Shown piece by piece: positions 17,536 to 26,803 of a stretch of 43,051 nucleotides of DNA; position 1 is the stretch's first letter; each line of letters begins with the position of its first letter. The translations under genes and the position numbers were made by a program. The notes beneath the pieces were generated by a model. That model saw only the letters and a list, made by a program, of their open reading frames with translations. It did not search any database and had not been told where the DNA came from. Source of the stretch: Rubrobacter sp. (lineage in GTDB: Bacteria > Actinomycetota > Rubrobacteria > Rubrobacterales > Rubrobacteraceae); the NCBI GenBank assembly GCA_013697825.1, contig JACCWD010000133.1:1-43051 (forward strand). The letters are read 5' to 3'.

Positions 17536-17955
17536 TCACTCCGCCGCTTCGAGGGCGGCGATGAGAGTGTCGGGATCATAGACTCGCAGGGAGGAAGACG
17601 AGAAATCGGAGGGATCGCGGGTGGCTATGGCCTCGGCTCCGGCGAGTCGCCCGGCTTCGTGGAGGGCGGCGTCCTCGAAGTCGTCGAAATCTAGGGAGAG
17701 CGCGCCTTCGAGGACGGAGCGGCTCACGGGAGCGACCTCGAAGAGCGTGAGAAGGTCTCCGACCTTTTCCCGCGCCTTGTCTTTACCCACGTTGCGTCGC
17801 GCGATATAGTGGGTGGTTGTCACCGTCGTCGCTCCGAGAAACCCGGCCAAACCCCCCGACTCCACGCGGTCGAAGAGGGCGAGAGCGGCATCCGCCCACG
17901 GTTCGCGGTCGAGGAGCGCGTCGAGTACGACGTTCGTGTCGAAGAGAACCCTCAC
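17536..17955 (-). CDS. PIN-domain toxin (VapC-like)
   Basis: Predicted Mg-dependent ribonuclease toxin, 139 residues. PIN acids are visible: D in MRVLFDTNVVLDALLDR, the middle acids in LDFDDFEDAALHEAG, and TRDPSDF near the C terminus. The HEAGRLAGAEAIATRDPSDF segment is typical of the VapC group that pairs with ribbon-helix-helix proteins. Its start overlaps the antitoxin stop by 4 bp (ATGA), the normal TA arrangement. Frame and motifs are intact, unlike the PIN gene at 10195. Confidence 0.88.
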   Translation of the reverse strand: MRVLFDTNVVLDALLDREPWADAALALFDRVESGGLAGFLGATTVTTTHYIARRNVGKDKAREKVGDLLTLFEVAPVSRSVLEGALSLDFDDFEDAALHEAGRLAGAEAIATRDPSDFSSSSLRVYDPDTLIAALEAAE

Positions 17956-18200
17956 CCGTGCTTCTCTTCGAGATGGCGAAGATAATCCTTTTCGTCGGTT
18001 GGAGTCTTTCCGTCGGCGGGCTTGAGCGAACCTCGCAATCGGCGCGTGATCGGGCCACGCTCCCCAATTTCCGGCCTTTCGAGGCTCTCGAAGAAAGCCG
18101 CGACCATCTTCGACACCGACGTGTTCCTTTCGCGGGCGTGACGCTTCGCGGCCTCGATCAAAGTCTTCTCGAGCCTCAATGTGAGTTTCTCATGCTTCAT
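17952..18200 (-). CDS. Ribbon-helix-helix antitoxin (VapB/CopG-like)
   Basis: 82 residues. The N-terminal MKHEKLTLRLEKTLIEAAK is the beta strand and first helix of an RHH DNA-binding fold, and RNTSVSKMVAAFFESL is the second helix. The rest (GPITRRLRGSLKP and a charged tail) would bind the PIN toxin. It is the first gene of the pair, overlapping vapC by 4 bp. An imperfect palindrome just upstream of the start (18216-18230, AATG...CATT arms around GTATAC) could be the autoregulatory operator; this is a guess from position. Confidence 0.85.
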   Translation of the reverse strand: MKHEKLTLRLEKTLIEAAKRHARERNTSVSKMVAAFFESLERPEIGERGPITRRLRGSLKPADGKTPTDEKDYLRHLEEKHG

Positions 18201-18288
18201 TTCTCGCCTCGTTTCAATGACGTATACATTCGAGATTATTGTACGTCCTCGGCTATTTATCTATGAGCCGAAGTGTGTCCGCCCGAGT

Positions 18289-19314
18289 TCATTCCCTCCA
18301 CTCGATCCACCCTCCGTGATCGTCGCATGCCGCGAGGACTCGCTCCTTTTCACTCCCCCCATTGAAAACAGCGAGGCGAAGGAGGGGACGCTCGCTATAT
18401 ATCCATTCGATGGAGACTCGATATACGGGACGGACTTTGGAATGCTCGGCGAGGATGTTTGTGAGCCTTTCGCGCATCTCCTCGGAAAACTGGTTCACGG
18501 TGAAGGTGTGGAAGACGCACGGCGCGGTGTTTTCGGGAATCGTCGAAAGAACCTCCGGGAGAAGGTCGAGCGCGTCGCCACGAAGCATTTCCGGCGGATC
18601 TTCTCGAACGACCTCGACGGCGCGGCGGAGCATCGGTGCGCGGTATTCGTATTCCTCCGGCCATATGAGGGCTTCGAGCCAACTCGCATCCTCCGGGCGC
18701 CGAACGTCGAGCGGCGCGAGATCCAGGCCGATCCGGGAGGATGTTTCGGGCATGCCTTCCGGGATCGGAGGAGCCGTCGCGCCGCGCGTCTCGCAACGGA
18801 TTTCGACCGGAGAGCGTTCGTCTCCGAGCGTATTGCCGTTTCCATAAACATATCGGTATCGGTCGAAGAGGAGATTGAGGCCCGCGCTCGCCCCGATCTC
18901 CACGAGCGCGAGCGGCTTTTCAGAGAGGCGGCCCGCCATCCCGAACGCTGGAAGGAGGCACGCGCATCGCTTCACCTCGTTCGTTTGTACGCGGCGGGTC
19001 GAGAGAATGGTGCGTATCTCCTCTTCGTTTTCGAGGCAAAAAGAGTGGAAGTGAGGGTACGGGTCGCTCTCCGGTGGAGGATTCTTCGAGACGCTCGGAT
19101 AAAAGTCGGCGAGCGCATGGGGCTTCCCTTCGAGGAGAAGCGAATGTGCGGCGGCGAGGAAGAGGTTCGAGGCCGGGTCGCCCGCCGCGCTTTCGGCGAG
19201 GGCGAGGAGTTCGGGGTCGTCGGCGGTGTTCTTTGCGAGGTGTTCGTAAAGTGGGGAGTGGGGGATATAGCTTTCCGCCATGCGCCGGAAGTGTTCGGGG
19301 AGGTGGTGGTTCAC
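18289..19314 (-). CDS. DUF2332 family protein
   Basis: About 341 residues from GTG 19314, whose GTGA overlaps the HepT stop; a longer frame exists but this start is coupled and has a family-like N terminus (HHLPEHFRRMAESYIPHSPL). LALVEIGASAGLNLLFDRY looks like the glycine-rich motif I of a class I methyltransferase fold, and FHTFTVNQFSEEMRERL matches the family's C-terminal region. DUF2332 proteins are widespread in actinobacteria with no established reaction; methyltransferase activity is speculation. Its overlap with the HepT gene suggests transcription from the MntA promoter. Confidence 0.8.
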   Translation of the reverse strand: MNHHLPEHFRRMAESYIPHSPLYEHLAKNTADDPELLALAESAAGDPASNLFLAAAHSLLLEGKPHALADFYPSVSKNPPPESDPYPHFHSFCLENEEEIRTILSTRRVQTNEVKRCACLLPAFGMAGRLSEKPLALVEIGASAGLNLLFDRYRYVYGNGNTLGDERSPVEIRCETRGATAPPIPEGMPETSSRIGLDLAPLDVRRPEDASWLEALIWPEEYEYRAPMLRRAVEVVREDPPEMLRGDALDLLPEVLSTIPENTAPCVFHTFTVNQFSEEMRERLTNILAEHSKVRPVYRVSIEWIYSERPLLRLAVFNGGSEKERVLAACDDHGGWIEWRE

Positions 19315-19663
19315 GGTGTCTCTTTCTCGATGATCTCTTCGACTTCCGCCAAAAGCGTGGGAACGTTGCCCTTTATGGTGTCCCATACGAGTTTGTCGTC
19401 CACGATGTCGTAGCCGTGGATGAGGAGATTTCGGAAGGCGATGATGCGTTCATGCTCGCTGATTTGCCGGGCGGTTTCGGGAGACTCTCGTGTGAGGCGC
19501 TTCATCGCTTCGCCGATGACCTCGAAGTTCCTCTCAATGGCTTGCCGGAGCATGCGGTTCCGCGAATAATCTTCGCTGTCTTTGCCCGCGGCCCCGCTTC
19601 GAGGATGAAGGATGCCGCGTCCCGGATGTCTTCAAGGATCGCCCGCGCATGCTCAGGCGGCAT
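19311..19663 (-). pseudogene. hepT: HepT-like (DUF86) toxin, N-terminal frameshift
   Basis: The C-terminal 80 codons are open and carry the HEPN motif RNLLIHGY (RX4HXY) plus NFEVIGEAMKRLTRESPE. The expected N terminus (MPPEHARAILEDIRDAASFI) is present from ATG 19663 but in a different frame. The switch falls in a G/C-rich run near 19590-19597 (one base missing or two extra). ATG 19663 overlaps the MntA stop by 11 bp, confirming gene order. As read, full-length HepT cannot be made; an internal ATG at 19553 would give a truncated HEPN protein. Confidence 0.8.
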
Positions 19664-19961
19664 AAAGCGGGACTCGGCTCTCGTTCACACTCTTCGCGAA
19701 ATGCGGGTTCTTCATCGCCCCCTCCATGACCACATCCACCTCCCGGTCGAGGATGCGTTCGAGATCCTCTTTGAGGTCGAAGTATCGGTCGAAGAGATTC
19801 GATGGGCGATGATCCGCGAACGAAACCACGAAGTCGAGGTCGCTGTGTTCCTCGTCGAAACCCTCTCCGGTGGCGGATCCGAAGAGGTCGAGGCGATCCA
19901 CACCATGCCGCTCGCACGCTTCCCGAACCTTCTTCTTCTCTTCGTCGGTGAAGTGGAACAT
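19653..19961 (-). CDS. mntA: MntA-like minimal nucleotidyltransferase antitoxin
   Basis: About 102 residues. The nucleotidyltransferase signature is DLFGSATGEGFDEEHSDLDF (GS..., then DxD), followed by the third acid in REVDVVMEG. In MntA-HepT systems this protein AMPylates and silences the HEPN toxin. It precedes hepT with an 11-bp overlap. The start at ATG 19961 has no ribosome site, but a TATAAT lies seven bases upstream, so the mRNA probably begins at the ATG (leaderless). Upstream frame extension is antisense to the Uma2 gene and is ignored. Confidence 0.88.
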   Translation of the reverse strand: MFHFTDEEKKKVREACERHGVDRLDLFGSATGEGFDEEHSDLDFVVSFADHRPSNLFDRYFDLKEDLERILDREVDVVMEGAMKNPHFAKSVNESRVPLYAA

Positions 19962-19968
19962 GCATCGG

Positions 19969-19974
19969 ATTATA
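19969..19974 (-). promoter_or_regulatory. -10 box for mntA, leaderless transcript
   Basis: A perfect TATAAT (minus strand, 19974 to 19969) sits seven bases before ATG 19961, placing the transcription start at or next to the start codon. No Shine-Dalgarno sequence is present and no strong -35 was found. Confidence 0.6.
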
Positions 19975-20039
19975 CGAGAAGAGCCGCCCTTTCGGCGGTG
20001 CCGTAGAATGGAGGAAGACACAAACGTATGGAGGTTTCG

Positions 20040-20618
20040 ATGGAGGCCGTGAAACATCGCTTCACCGTCGAGGAGTACCGGAAGATGGGGGAGGCCGGTA
20101 TCTTCCACGAGGACGACCGGGTGGAACTCATAGACGGAGAGGTGGTGGAGATGGCGGCTATCGGAGTTCGGCATGTCGAAAGCGTGATGCGGCTGAACCG
20201 CATACTCTCCCGATGGGCTTTGGAAACGGGCGATGAGAATGTTTTCGTGAGCGTGCAAAATCCCATGATCCTCAGCGAGTTCGGAGAGCCGCGACCCGAC
20301 CTCACCCTCGTGCGAAGAAGCGAGGGCCGCTTCGGCACGCCCGTGCCGGAGGATATCTTTCTTATCGTGGAGGTCGCCGACACATCTCTCGCCTACGACA
20401 GAAACGTGAAGCTTCCCCTTTACGCCGGAGTCGGCATACCCGAGGCGTGGATCGTGAACTTGAACAAAGACGACATCGAAGTCCACTCCGAGTCGGGACG
20501 ACAAAGCTACGCGAAAACTGCCCTCGCAAAGCGCGGCAAAAACGTCGTCTCGGCGACTTTGGAAAACCTCTCCTTCGCCGCCGACGGCGCGCTTCCGCCG
20601 GACAAAGCGACTCGGTAG
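20040..20618 (+). CDS. Uma2 family endonuclease-like protein (DUF820)
   Basis: About 192 residues of the PD-(D/E)XK-fold Uma2/DUF820 family. Visible landmarks are FTVEEYRKMGEAGIF, DRVELIDGEVVEM, EPRPDLTLVRR (acid after PD), DIFLIVEVADTSLAYDR (E-x-S motif) and KLPLYAGVGIPEAWIVN. Substrate and role are unknown; many such genes are expanded in cyanobacteria and actinobacteria. ATG 20040 has GGAGG six bases upstream and is preferred; ATG 20028 is also in frame. A TAGAAT at 20004-20009 may be the -10 box. It is divergent from mntA and convergent with metH. Confidence 0.88.
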   Translation: MEAVKHRFTVEEYRKMGEAGIFHEDDRVELIDGEVVEMAAIGVRHVESVMRLNRILSRWALETGDENVFVSVQNPMILSEFGEPRPDLTLVRRSEGRFGTPVPEDIFLIVEVADTSLAYDRNVKLPLYAGVGIPEAWIVNLNKDDIEVHSESGRQSYAKTALAKRGKNVVSATLENLSFAADGALPPDKATR

Positions 20619-20661
20619 GCTCCTCGAAACCCTTCGTGAACCGCGAGGCAATGAACGTCAA

Positions 20662-20693
20662 AGAGCCGGACGGTGGAGTTTCCGCCCGGCTCT
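20662..20693. terminator. Bidirectional terminator between Uma2 gene and metH
   Basis: AGAGCCGG (20662-20669) pairs perfectly with CCGGCTCT (20686-20693), with further G/C pairing inside the 16-base interior. It lies between two converging genes. T-tracts are weak on both sides. Confidence 0.6.
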
Positions 20694-20715
20694 CGATATG
20701 TCTTTCGTGCGTTCG

Positions 20716-23700
20716 TCAGGCCGGGTTCTTCACCTCCGCCTGCGGAACCTCCGTCGGAGCGTTCCCGTTCTCGCTCACGCTCTCCTCCGGCTCGTAGCCG
20801 AGGTTCGGGGCGAGCCATTTCTCCGCCTCTTCGAGCGTCATGCCTTTGCGCTCCGCGTAGTCCGAAACTTGATCCTTCCCGATCTCCGCGACCCCGAAAT
20901 ACACCGAATCGGGGTGCGAGAAGTATATGCCGCTCACCGCCGCCCCCGGCGTCATCGCGAAACTCTCCGTGAGCGATATCCCGGCGTTCTCCTCCACGTT
21001 GAGGAGTTCCCAGAGAAGCCGCTTCTCGGTGTGCTCGGGACACGCCGGATATCCGGGAGCGGGCCGGATGCCATCGTACTCTTCTTTTATGAGGTCGGCG
21101 TTTGAAAGTTCCTCGTCAGCCGCGTACCCCCAGAATTCCCGCCGCACCCGCTTGTGCATGAGTTCCGCGAACGCCTCGGCGAGTCGGTCGGCGAGAGCCT
21201 TCACCATGATGGAATTGTAATCGTCGTTGTCGTCTTCGAAGCGCTTCGCCGCTTCGTCGGCCCCGATCCCGCACGTCACCGCGAAGAACCCGATGTGATC
21301 CTCGAGTCCCGAATCCTTCGGAGCGATGAAGTCCGCGAGTGAACGGTTCGGACGCCCCGGTGGCCTTTGCTTTTGCTGGCGGAGCATGTGGAACGTCGAG
21401 AGGACATCGCCCCGTGAATCGTCCGTATAAAGCTCGATGTCGTCGTTCGGGAGCGTGTTCGCCGGGAAAAGACCGATGACCGCGTTCGCCGTGAGCCACT
21501 TTTCTTTGACGATCTTGTCGAGGAGTTCTTGCGCGTCGGCGAAGAGGCTCTTCGCCTCCTCGCCCTTCTCCGGGGCGTCGAAGATTTTGGGATAGCTTCC
21601 TTTGAGTTCCCACGAATGGAAGAACGGCGTCCAGTCTATATGCTCCCGTATCTCTTCGAGCGAATACCCCTCGAAGCTCTTCACCCCCGTGAAGCTCGGC
21701 TTCGGCGGCACATATCCGTCCCACTCCACTTTCTGCCGGTTCCTCCGAGCCTTCTCGATGGTCGTGAGCTTCGTCTTCGACTTCCGCCCCGCATGCTTCG
21801 TCCGAACCTTCTCGTAATCCTCCGCGACCTCCGCCGCATACGACTCCCGCCGCTTCTCGCTCACGAGATTTTGAGCGACGCCCACCGCCCGCGAAGCGTC
21901 TTTCACATATATCACCGGGTTCTCATACCCTGGTGCGATCTTCACCGCCGTGTGCGTTTTGCTCGTCGTCGCGCCGCCGATGAGAAGCGGAATGTCGAAC
22001 CCTTCGCGAGCCATCTCCTTCGCGTTGTGCGCCATCTCGTCGAGCGAGGGCGTGATGAGCCCCGAAAGACCGATGATGTCCGCGCCCTTCTCTTTGGCGA
22101 CCTCCAAAATCTTCGCGGAGGGAACCATCACCCCGAGGTCGATGACTTCGAAATTGTTGCATTGGAGGACGACGCCCACGATGTTCTTCCCGATGTCATG
22201 CACGTCGCCCTTCACCGTCGCCATCACGATCGTCCCGTTCGGCTTTTGCTTCTCGCTCTTCTCCGCCTCGATGTACGGAATGAGGTGCGCGACCGCTTTC
22301 TTCATCACGCGGGCCGACTTCACGACTTGCGGAAGGAACATCTTCCCGTCGCCGAACAAATCGCCGACGACGTTCATCCCGTCCATGAGCGGCCCTTCGA
22401 TGACCTCGATGGGCATGTCCGCTTTTTGGCGAGCTTCTTCGGTGTCGTCGATCACATAGTCGGTGATGCCTTTGACGAGCGCGTGTTCGAGCCTCTTCTC
22501 GACCTCCCATTCGCGCCATTCGAGGTTCTTCTCATTCGACGCGCCGCTCGCCTCGTTTTTGTACCTCTCCGCGAGGTCGAGGAGCCGCTCCGTCGAGTCG
22601 TCGCGGCGATTGAGAACGACATCCTCGACCGCCTCCCGAAGCTCCTCGTCAATGTCCGAATACACCGCGAGCTGCCCCGCGTTCACGATGCCCATCGTGA
22701 GGCCCGCGTTTATAGCGTGGTAAAGGAACACCGCGTGGATCGCCTCGCGCACCGGATTGTTCCCCCGGAACGAGAACGATACGTTCGACACCCCGCCGGA
22801 GGTCTTCGCATAAGGAAGCATGTCGGAGATCTCGCGCACCGCCTCGATGAAGTCCACGCCGTAATTATTATGCTCGTCGATGCCGGTCGCGATGGCGAAG
22901 ATATTCGGGTCGAAGATGATGTCCTCGGGGGGGAAGTGGACCGTCTCCGTGAGGAGTTTGTATGCGCGGGCGCATATCTCGACCTTCCGCTCCTTCGTGT
23001 CCGCCTGTCCCTCTTCGTTGAAGGCCATGACGATGACGGCGGCTCCGTATTTTTTGAGGAGCTTCGCTTGCCGGATGAACTCCTCTTCGCCCTCCTTCAT
23101 GGATATGGAGTTCACGACGGCCTTTCCTTGAACGCATTTCAGCCCGGCTTCGATGATGTCCCACTTCGAGGAGTCGATCATGACCGGGACGCGCGAAATG
23201 TCCGGCTCGCTGGCGACGAGGTTGAGGAAAGTCACCATCGCCTCTTCGCCGTCGAGCATGCCCTCGTCCATGTTCACGTCAATGATCTGCGCGCCGTTCT
23301 CGACTTGCTGTTGCGCGACTTCAAGTGCCGTCTCGTAGTCGTCGTTCAAAATGAGGTCTTTGAAACGCGCCGATCCCGTAACGTTCGTCCGCTCCCCGAC
23401 GTTGACGAAGAGGGAGTTCTCTCCGATGTCGAAGGGTTCGAGGCCGGAGAGGCGCAGCTTCCGCTCGACCTCCGGAATCTCCCGAGGCGGATGCTCGGAG
23501 ACGGTTTCGGCTATCGCTTGTACGTGGTCCGGCGTGGTTCCGCAGCATCCGCCGACGATGTTCACGAAGCCGCTTGAGGCCCATTCCCCGATCTCCTCGG
23601 CCATCGCTTCCGGCGACTCGTCGTACTCCCCGAACTCGTTTGGAAGCCCGGCGTTCGGATGGACGCTCACGTTAACACCCGCGACGCGCGAAAGCTCCTC

Positions 23701-24510
23701 GACGTATTGGCGGAGTTCCTTAGCCCCGAGCGCGCAATTCAGCCCGACGCTTATCGGGTTCGCGTGGCGCACCGAGTTCCAAAACGCCTCCGTCACTTGC
23801 CCCGAAAGCGTCCTTCCGCTCGCGTCGGTGATCGTGCCGGAGATCATGATCGGCACCTCGATGTCCGCTTCTTCGATATATTCCTCGACCGCGAAGATGG
23901 CGGCCTTCGCATTCAACGTGTCGAAGATCGTCTCGATGAGGAGGAAGTCCGCGCCTCCCTCGACAAGCCCGCGAGCCTCCTCTTTGTACGCCTCTTTGAG
24001 CTCGTCGAAGTTCGTATTCCGAAAGCCCGGATTGTTCACGTCGGGGGAGATGGAGGCGGTCCGGTTCGTCGGCCCCATCGCCCCGGCCACGAAGCGGGGA
24101 CGGTCGGGGTCTTTCTCCGTGAAGTCGTCGGCGGCTTTTCGGGCGACCTTCGCCGCCTCGAAGTTGAGTTCGTATGCGAGGTCTTCGAGTTTGTAGTCCG
24201 CCTGCGCGATCCTCGTCGAAGAGAACGTGTTCGTCTCCACGATGTCCACTCCCGCGTCGAAGTTCGCGGTGTGGATGTCGTATATGATGTTCGGCTGCGT
24301 TATGGAGAGGAGGTCGTTGTTTCCTTTGAGATCCGAGCCGTGGTCGGCGAAGCGTTCGCCTCGGTAGTCCGCCTCTTCGAGGTCGTAGCTTTGGATCATG
24401 GTTCCCATCGCGCAGTCGAGGATGAGGATTCTTTGTTTCAAAAGCTCGCGGAACTTTTCGACGCGCTCGCTCCGATTCTCTATATTCGCGTGGTTTTTAT
24501 CGGTGATCAT
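20716..24510 (-). CDS. metH: Cobalamin-dependent methionine synthase (MetH)
   Basis: Transfers the methyl of 5-methyl-THF to homocysteine through cobalamin. 1264 residues, full length. Homocysteine domain (1 to about 330): [17 protein letters not shown], zinc ligands in GLNCALGA and [11 protein letters not shown]. Pterin domain (about 350-620): [27 protein letters not shown]. Cap and B12 domain (about 650-890): lower-ligand histidine in [13 protein letters not shown], then [13 protein letters not shown]. Activation domain (about 920-1210) ends with [11 protein letters not shown]. The C-terminal tail is acidic. It lies 113 bp behind the YitJ-like gene and is probably co-transcribed from the SAM-riboswitch promoter. 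No cobalamin riboswitch was seen. Confidence 0.97.
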   Translation of the reverse strand: MITDKNHANIENRSERVEKFRELLKQRILILDCAMGTMIQSYDLEEADYRGERFADHGSDLKGNNDLLSITQPNIIYDIHTANFDAGVDIVETNTFSSTRIAQADYKLEDLAYELNFEAAKVARKAADDFTEKDPDRPRFVAGAMGPTNRTASISPDVNNPGFRNTNFDELKEAYKEEARGLVEGGADFLLIETIFDTLNAKAAIFAVEEYIEEADIEVPIMISGTITDASGRTLSGQVTEAFWNSVRHANPISVGLNCALGAKELRQYVEELSRVAGVNVSVHPNAGLPNEFGEYDESPEAMAEEIGEWASSGFVNIVGGCCGTTPDHVQAIAETVSEHPPREIPEVERKLRLSGLEPFDIGENSLFVNVGERTNVTGSARFKDLILNDDYETALEVAQQQVENGAQIIDVNMDEGMLDGEEAMVTFLNLVASEPDISRVPVMIDSSKWDIIEAGLKCVQGKAVVNSISMKEGEEEFIRQAKLLKKYGAAVIVMAFNEEGQADTKERKVEICARAYKLLTETVHFPPEDIIFDPNIFAIATGIDEHNNYGVDFIEAVREISDMLPYAKTSGGVSNVSFSFRGNNPVREAIHAVFLYHAINAGLTMGIVNAGQLAVYSDIDEELREAVEDVVLNRRDDSTERLLDLAERYKNEASGASNEKNLEWREWEVEKRLEHALVKGITDYVIDDTEEARQKADMPIEVIEGPLMDGMNVVGDLFGDGKMFLPQVVKSARVMKKAVAHLIPYIEAEKSEKQKPNGTIVMATVKGDVHDIGKNIVGVVLQCNNFEVIDLGVMVPSAKILEVAKEKGADIIGLSGLITPSLDEMAHNAKEMAREGFDIPLLIGGATTSKTHTAVKIAPGYENPVIYVKDASRAVGVAQNLVSEKRRESYAAEVAEDYEKVRTKHAGRKSKTKLTTIEKARRNRQKVEWDGYVPPKPSFTGVKSFEGYSLEEIREHIDWTPFFHSWELKGSYPKIFDAPEKGEEAKSLFADAQELLDKIVKEKWLTANAVIGLFPANTLPNDDIELYTDDSRGDVLSTFHMLRQQKQRPPGRPNRSLADFIAPKDSGLEDHIGFFAVTCGIGADEAAKRFEDDNDDYNSIMVKALADRLAEAFAELMHKRVRREFWGYAADEELSNADLIKEEYDGIRPAPGYPACPEHTEKRLLWELLNVEENAGISLTESFAMTPGAAVSGIYFSHPDSVYFGVAEIGKDQVSDYAERKGMTLEEAEKWLAPNLGYEPEESVSENGNAPTEVPQAEVKNPA

Positions 24511-24623
24511 GTGCTTTTTATACCTCTATTTCGCCGACGACGCGGTTCGCTTAGTTTCTTCGAGGCCGACGGACGGAAGCATCTCCGCCGCGACCTCCTC
24601 GGGCATTCGCTTGGCGAAGCGGA

Positions 24624-26486
24624 TCAAACGCTCATCGCCTCCACCACATCCCCCGCGAGTTCGGGGGCCGAAGCCGGAGGCATGATGTACGCCCCGTTCA
24701 CGAGCGGCTTCGCCTCGATGAGGAGATTTTGCGCGACTTCCACACCGTACTTCGGGGCGTCCTCCGGCGAGAGCTCGGCGAGGCGTTTCCGCACGGATTC
24801 CGGGATGTTTATGCCGGGGACTTCGTGGTGGAGGAACTCGGCTTGGCGCGCGCTTCGGAGCGGCATGAGTCCGAGGAGGAGCTTCGCGTCGTCGGTGAGC
24901 CCGGCGGCTTCGATCTCTTCCGTCGCCCGGTGAAGGTCGTCGATCTCGAACACGGGCTGCGTCCAGAAAGCGTGCGCCCCCGCGTCGATCTTCCGCTTCA
25001 GTTTTTGAACCTCCGCCGGAAGATCATCGGCGGTCGGGTTGAAAGCCGCTCCGATGAGGAAGCCGGGGGCGCGCCCGATGGAGTTCCCGGCGAGGTCGCG
25101 CCCTTTATTCATCTCCGCGAGGATGTGGACGAGGCCGATCGCGTCGGTGTCGAACACTCCCGTCGCCTCGGGATAGTCCCCGATCATGGGCGGGTCGCCC
25201 GTGATGGCGAGAATATTATGAACCCCGAGCGCCGCCGCCGAAAGAAGGTCGGACTGGAGACCGATTGTGTTCCGATCCCGGCAACATATGTGCGCCACCA
25301 CCTCGATGCCGACCTCGTCATGGATGATCTTCGCCACCGTGATGGGATGCATGCGGAGCCTCGCCCTCGCCCCGTCCGAAATGTCTATAGCGTGGACGCC
25401 GCGCTTCTTCAAAGCCCGAGAAGCTTCGACGACCTCGGAGATGTCGTTTCCGCGCGGGAGGTCCACCTCGACCGTCACCGCGAAGCCGTCCTCGATCCTT
25501 TGCGCGAACTCCGAGACCGGCTCCGCCCCGACATCGTCTTCTTCGAGTTCTTTCTCGCGCTCCCGCACGACGACGTTCCCATACGTCTTCGTGTCGCCGA
25601 CCTCGAAGTCGCGGAGGGCGTCGGAGAGGGCTTTCGTGTGTTCGGGGGTCGTCCCGCAACATCCGCCGATGAGGCGCGCCCCGGCCTCGGCGAGCTTCAC
25701 ACCGTACTCGGCGAAGTGGCCGACGTCGCGGCGGTAATGGATCGTCCCGTCAATGATTTGCGGGAGTCCGGGGTTCGGCATCGCGGCGACGGGGCCGATC
25801 TCCGCAGCCATTTGCTCGATGATGCCGACCATCCGCTGCGGCCCGACCGTGCAATTCGACCCGACGAGCTCCACGCCCCACCCGGCCATCTCCCGCGCCA
25901 CCTTCACCGGAAGCCCGTCCGCGAGCCGCTCGCCGTCCTCAACGAAAGTTTTATACGCGAGCACCGGAAGCCCGAATTCCTTCACGGTCTCGTACGCGAT
26001 GCGAAGCTCGGCGAGGTCGGTGAAGGTTTCGAGGAGGATGGCGTCCACACCGCCCTCGACGAGCGCCTCGCTTTGCTCGCGGAAAACATCCCCGGCCTCT
26101 TCGTGGGAGATTTGTCCGATGGGGGAGAGCGGCTTCCCGAGTGGCCCGATGGCTCCGAGCACGGCGGGCTTCTCGCCGTTCGAAGGCGCGTCCTCGACGG
26201 CCTTCCGGGCGAGGCGCGCGCCTTCGAGGTTTATGTCGCGCACCTTCCCTTCGAGTTTGTATTGCGCGAGCTTCACGCCGTTCGCGGAGAAGGTGTTCGT
26301 CTCGATGAGGTTCGCCCCGGCCCGGATGTATTCCTCATGCAAACTCTTTACGAGGTCGGGGCTCGTCAGATTGGCCCGGTCATAGGGATGTTTGAAACCG
26401 ACGCCGCGTTCTCCGAGGAGGGTTCCCATCGCGCCGTCTCCGACGAGGACACGCCCCTCCATCCTCTCGGTGAAGCTGAAACTCAC
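24624..26486 (-). CDS. Bifunctional homocysteine S-methyltransferase / methylene-THF reductase (YitJ-like)
   Basis: About 620 residues, matching Bacillus YitJ. The N-terminal domain (to about 300) is a homocysteine methyltransferase: VGDGAMGTLLGERG, ETNTFSAN, zinc cysteines in VGSNCTVGPQ and [11 protein letters not shown]. The C-terminal domain (about 330-615) is a MetF-like reductase: VTVEVDLPRGND, HICCRDRN, NILAITGDPP, FWTQPVFEID. It would make 5-methyl-THF and methylate homocysteine, possibly from betaine or S-methylmethionine. GTG 26486 is chosen because GAAAGGTG lies just upstream; the frame is open farther into the riboswitch. A SAM-I riboswitch precedes it. It could instead be two fused modules feeding MetH. 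Confidence 0.9.
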   Translation of the reverse strand: MSFSFTERMEGRVLVGDGAMGTLLGERGVGFKHPYDRANLTSPDLVKSLHEEYIRAGANLIETNTFSANGVKLAQYKLEGKVRDINLEGARLARKAVEDAPSNGEKPAVLGAIGPLGKPLSPIGQISHEEAGDVFREQSEALVEGGVDAILLETFTDLAELRIAYETVKEFGLPVLAYKTFVEDGERLADGLPVKVAREMAGWGVELVGSNCTVGPQRMVGIIEQMAAEIGPVAAMPNPGLPQIIDGTIHYRRDVGHFAEYGVKLAEAGARLIGGCCGTTPEHTKALSDALRDFEVGDTKTYGNVVVREREKELEEDDVGAEPVSEFAQRIEDGFAVTVEVDLPRGNDISEVVEASRALKKRGVHAIDISDGARARLRMHPITVAKIIHDEVGIEVVAHICCRDRNTIGLQSDLLSAAALGVHNILAITGDPPMIGDYPEATGVFDTDAIGLVHILAEMNKGRDLAGNSIGRAPGFLIGAAFNPTADDLPAEVQKLKRKIDAGAHAFWTQPVFEIDDLHRATEEIEAAGLTDDAKLLLGLMPLRSARQAEFLHHEVPGINIPESVRKRLAELSPEDAPKYGVEVAQNLLIEAKPLVNGAYIMPPASAPELAGDVVEAMSV

Positions 26487-26493
26487 AAATACA

Positions 26494-26558
26494 CCTTTCT
26501 CCATAGCCGACAAAAACATCGTCGCGCCCGCATGGAAGAGAGGAGTCCGGTGTTCCGA
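26494..26558 (-). promoter_or_regulatory. Expression platform of SAM riboswitch (translational model)
   Basis: The minus-strand stretch complementary to 26532-26547 (GACTCCTCTCTTCCAT) can pair either with the riboswitch 3' strand GAGAG-GAGTC just before it, or with the ribosome-site region ATGGAGAAAGG (26504-26494) ahead of GTG 26486. These are exclusive. With SAM bound, P1 would hold its 3' strand and free the anti-ribosome-site sequence. No T-tract terminator is present, so control is probably at translation. Pairings seen; mechanism inferred. Confidence 0.5.
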
Positions 26559-26690
26559 CTCATCTCTCGGAGGCCGTCCCTCCGCGGGAGTTGGCACCTG
26601 CCATGAGTTCGGGGCGGATGAAGAACCTCGCCCTCCCCTCACCGGTTGCCGCGGCTTCAAAGGGCCCGTCCCTCGACCGCTCTCGATGAG
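26559..26690 (-). ncRNA. SAM-I (S-box) riboswitch aptamer
   Basis: Read on the minus strand, all SAM-I landmarks occur in order. They are P1 5' strand CTCATC (26690-26685), the core GAGGGACGGGCCC and TTGAAGCCGCGGCAACC, a variable P3, the P4 region CAGGTGCCAACTCCCGC, and the P1 3' strand GAGAGATGAG ending at 26559. It controls the YitJ-like gene and probably metH: high SAM should turn methionine synthesis down. Bacillus yitJ is under the same riboswitch class, which supports both assignments. Confidence 0.95.
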
Positions 26691-26711
26691 CGCCGCTTTC
26701 GCAGCCCCGAA

Positions 26712-26740
26712 ATTACATCACGGCACGGTGCTTTTTACAA
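26712..26740 (-). promoter_or_regulatory. Promoter of SAM-riboswitch transcript
   Basis: On the minus strand TTGTAA (26740-26735), a 17-base spacer and TGTAAT (26717-26712) predict a start near 26705, about 15 bases before the aptamer. The -35 hexamer is identical to that proposed for rpsF. Confidence 0.6.
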
Positions 26741-26742
26741 AT

Positions 26743-26803
26743 GGGTCGCTTCGCTCCGGTTCCCGGTTCTCGGCTGAAAACTAAAAACCGAGAATCAAGA
26801 ACC
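26743..26803. repeat. AT-rich palindrome with GCGAAGCG block (copy C)
   Basis: GGGTCGCTTCGCTCC (26743-26757) is followed by a hairpin: TTCTCGG (26767-26773) with CCGAGAA (26788-26794). The hairpin arm touches the SDMT stop codon (26795-26797), and the last codons of SDMT lie in the repeat's GGTTCT word. Orientation relative to the gene is reversed compared with copy A. Confidence 0.85.

Noticed and set aside
24511-24623. Cobalamin riboswitch upstream of metH
   Set aside because: The 113-bp gap is too short and lacks the B12-box; metH more likely shares the SAM-riboswitch transcript.
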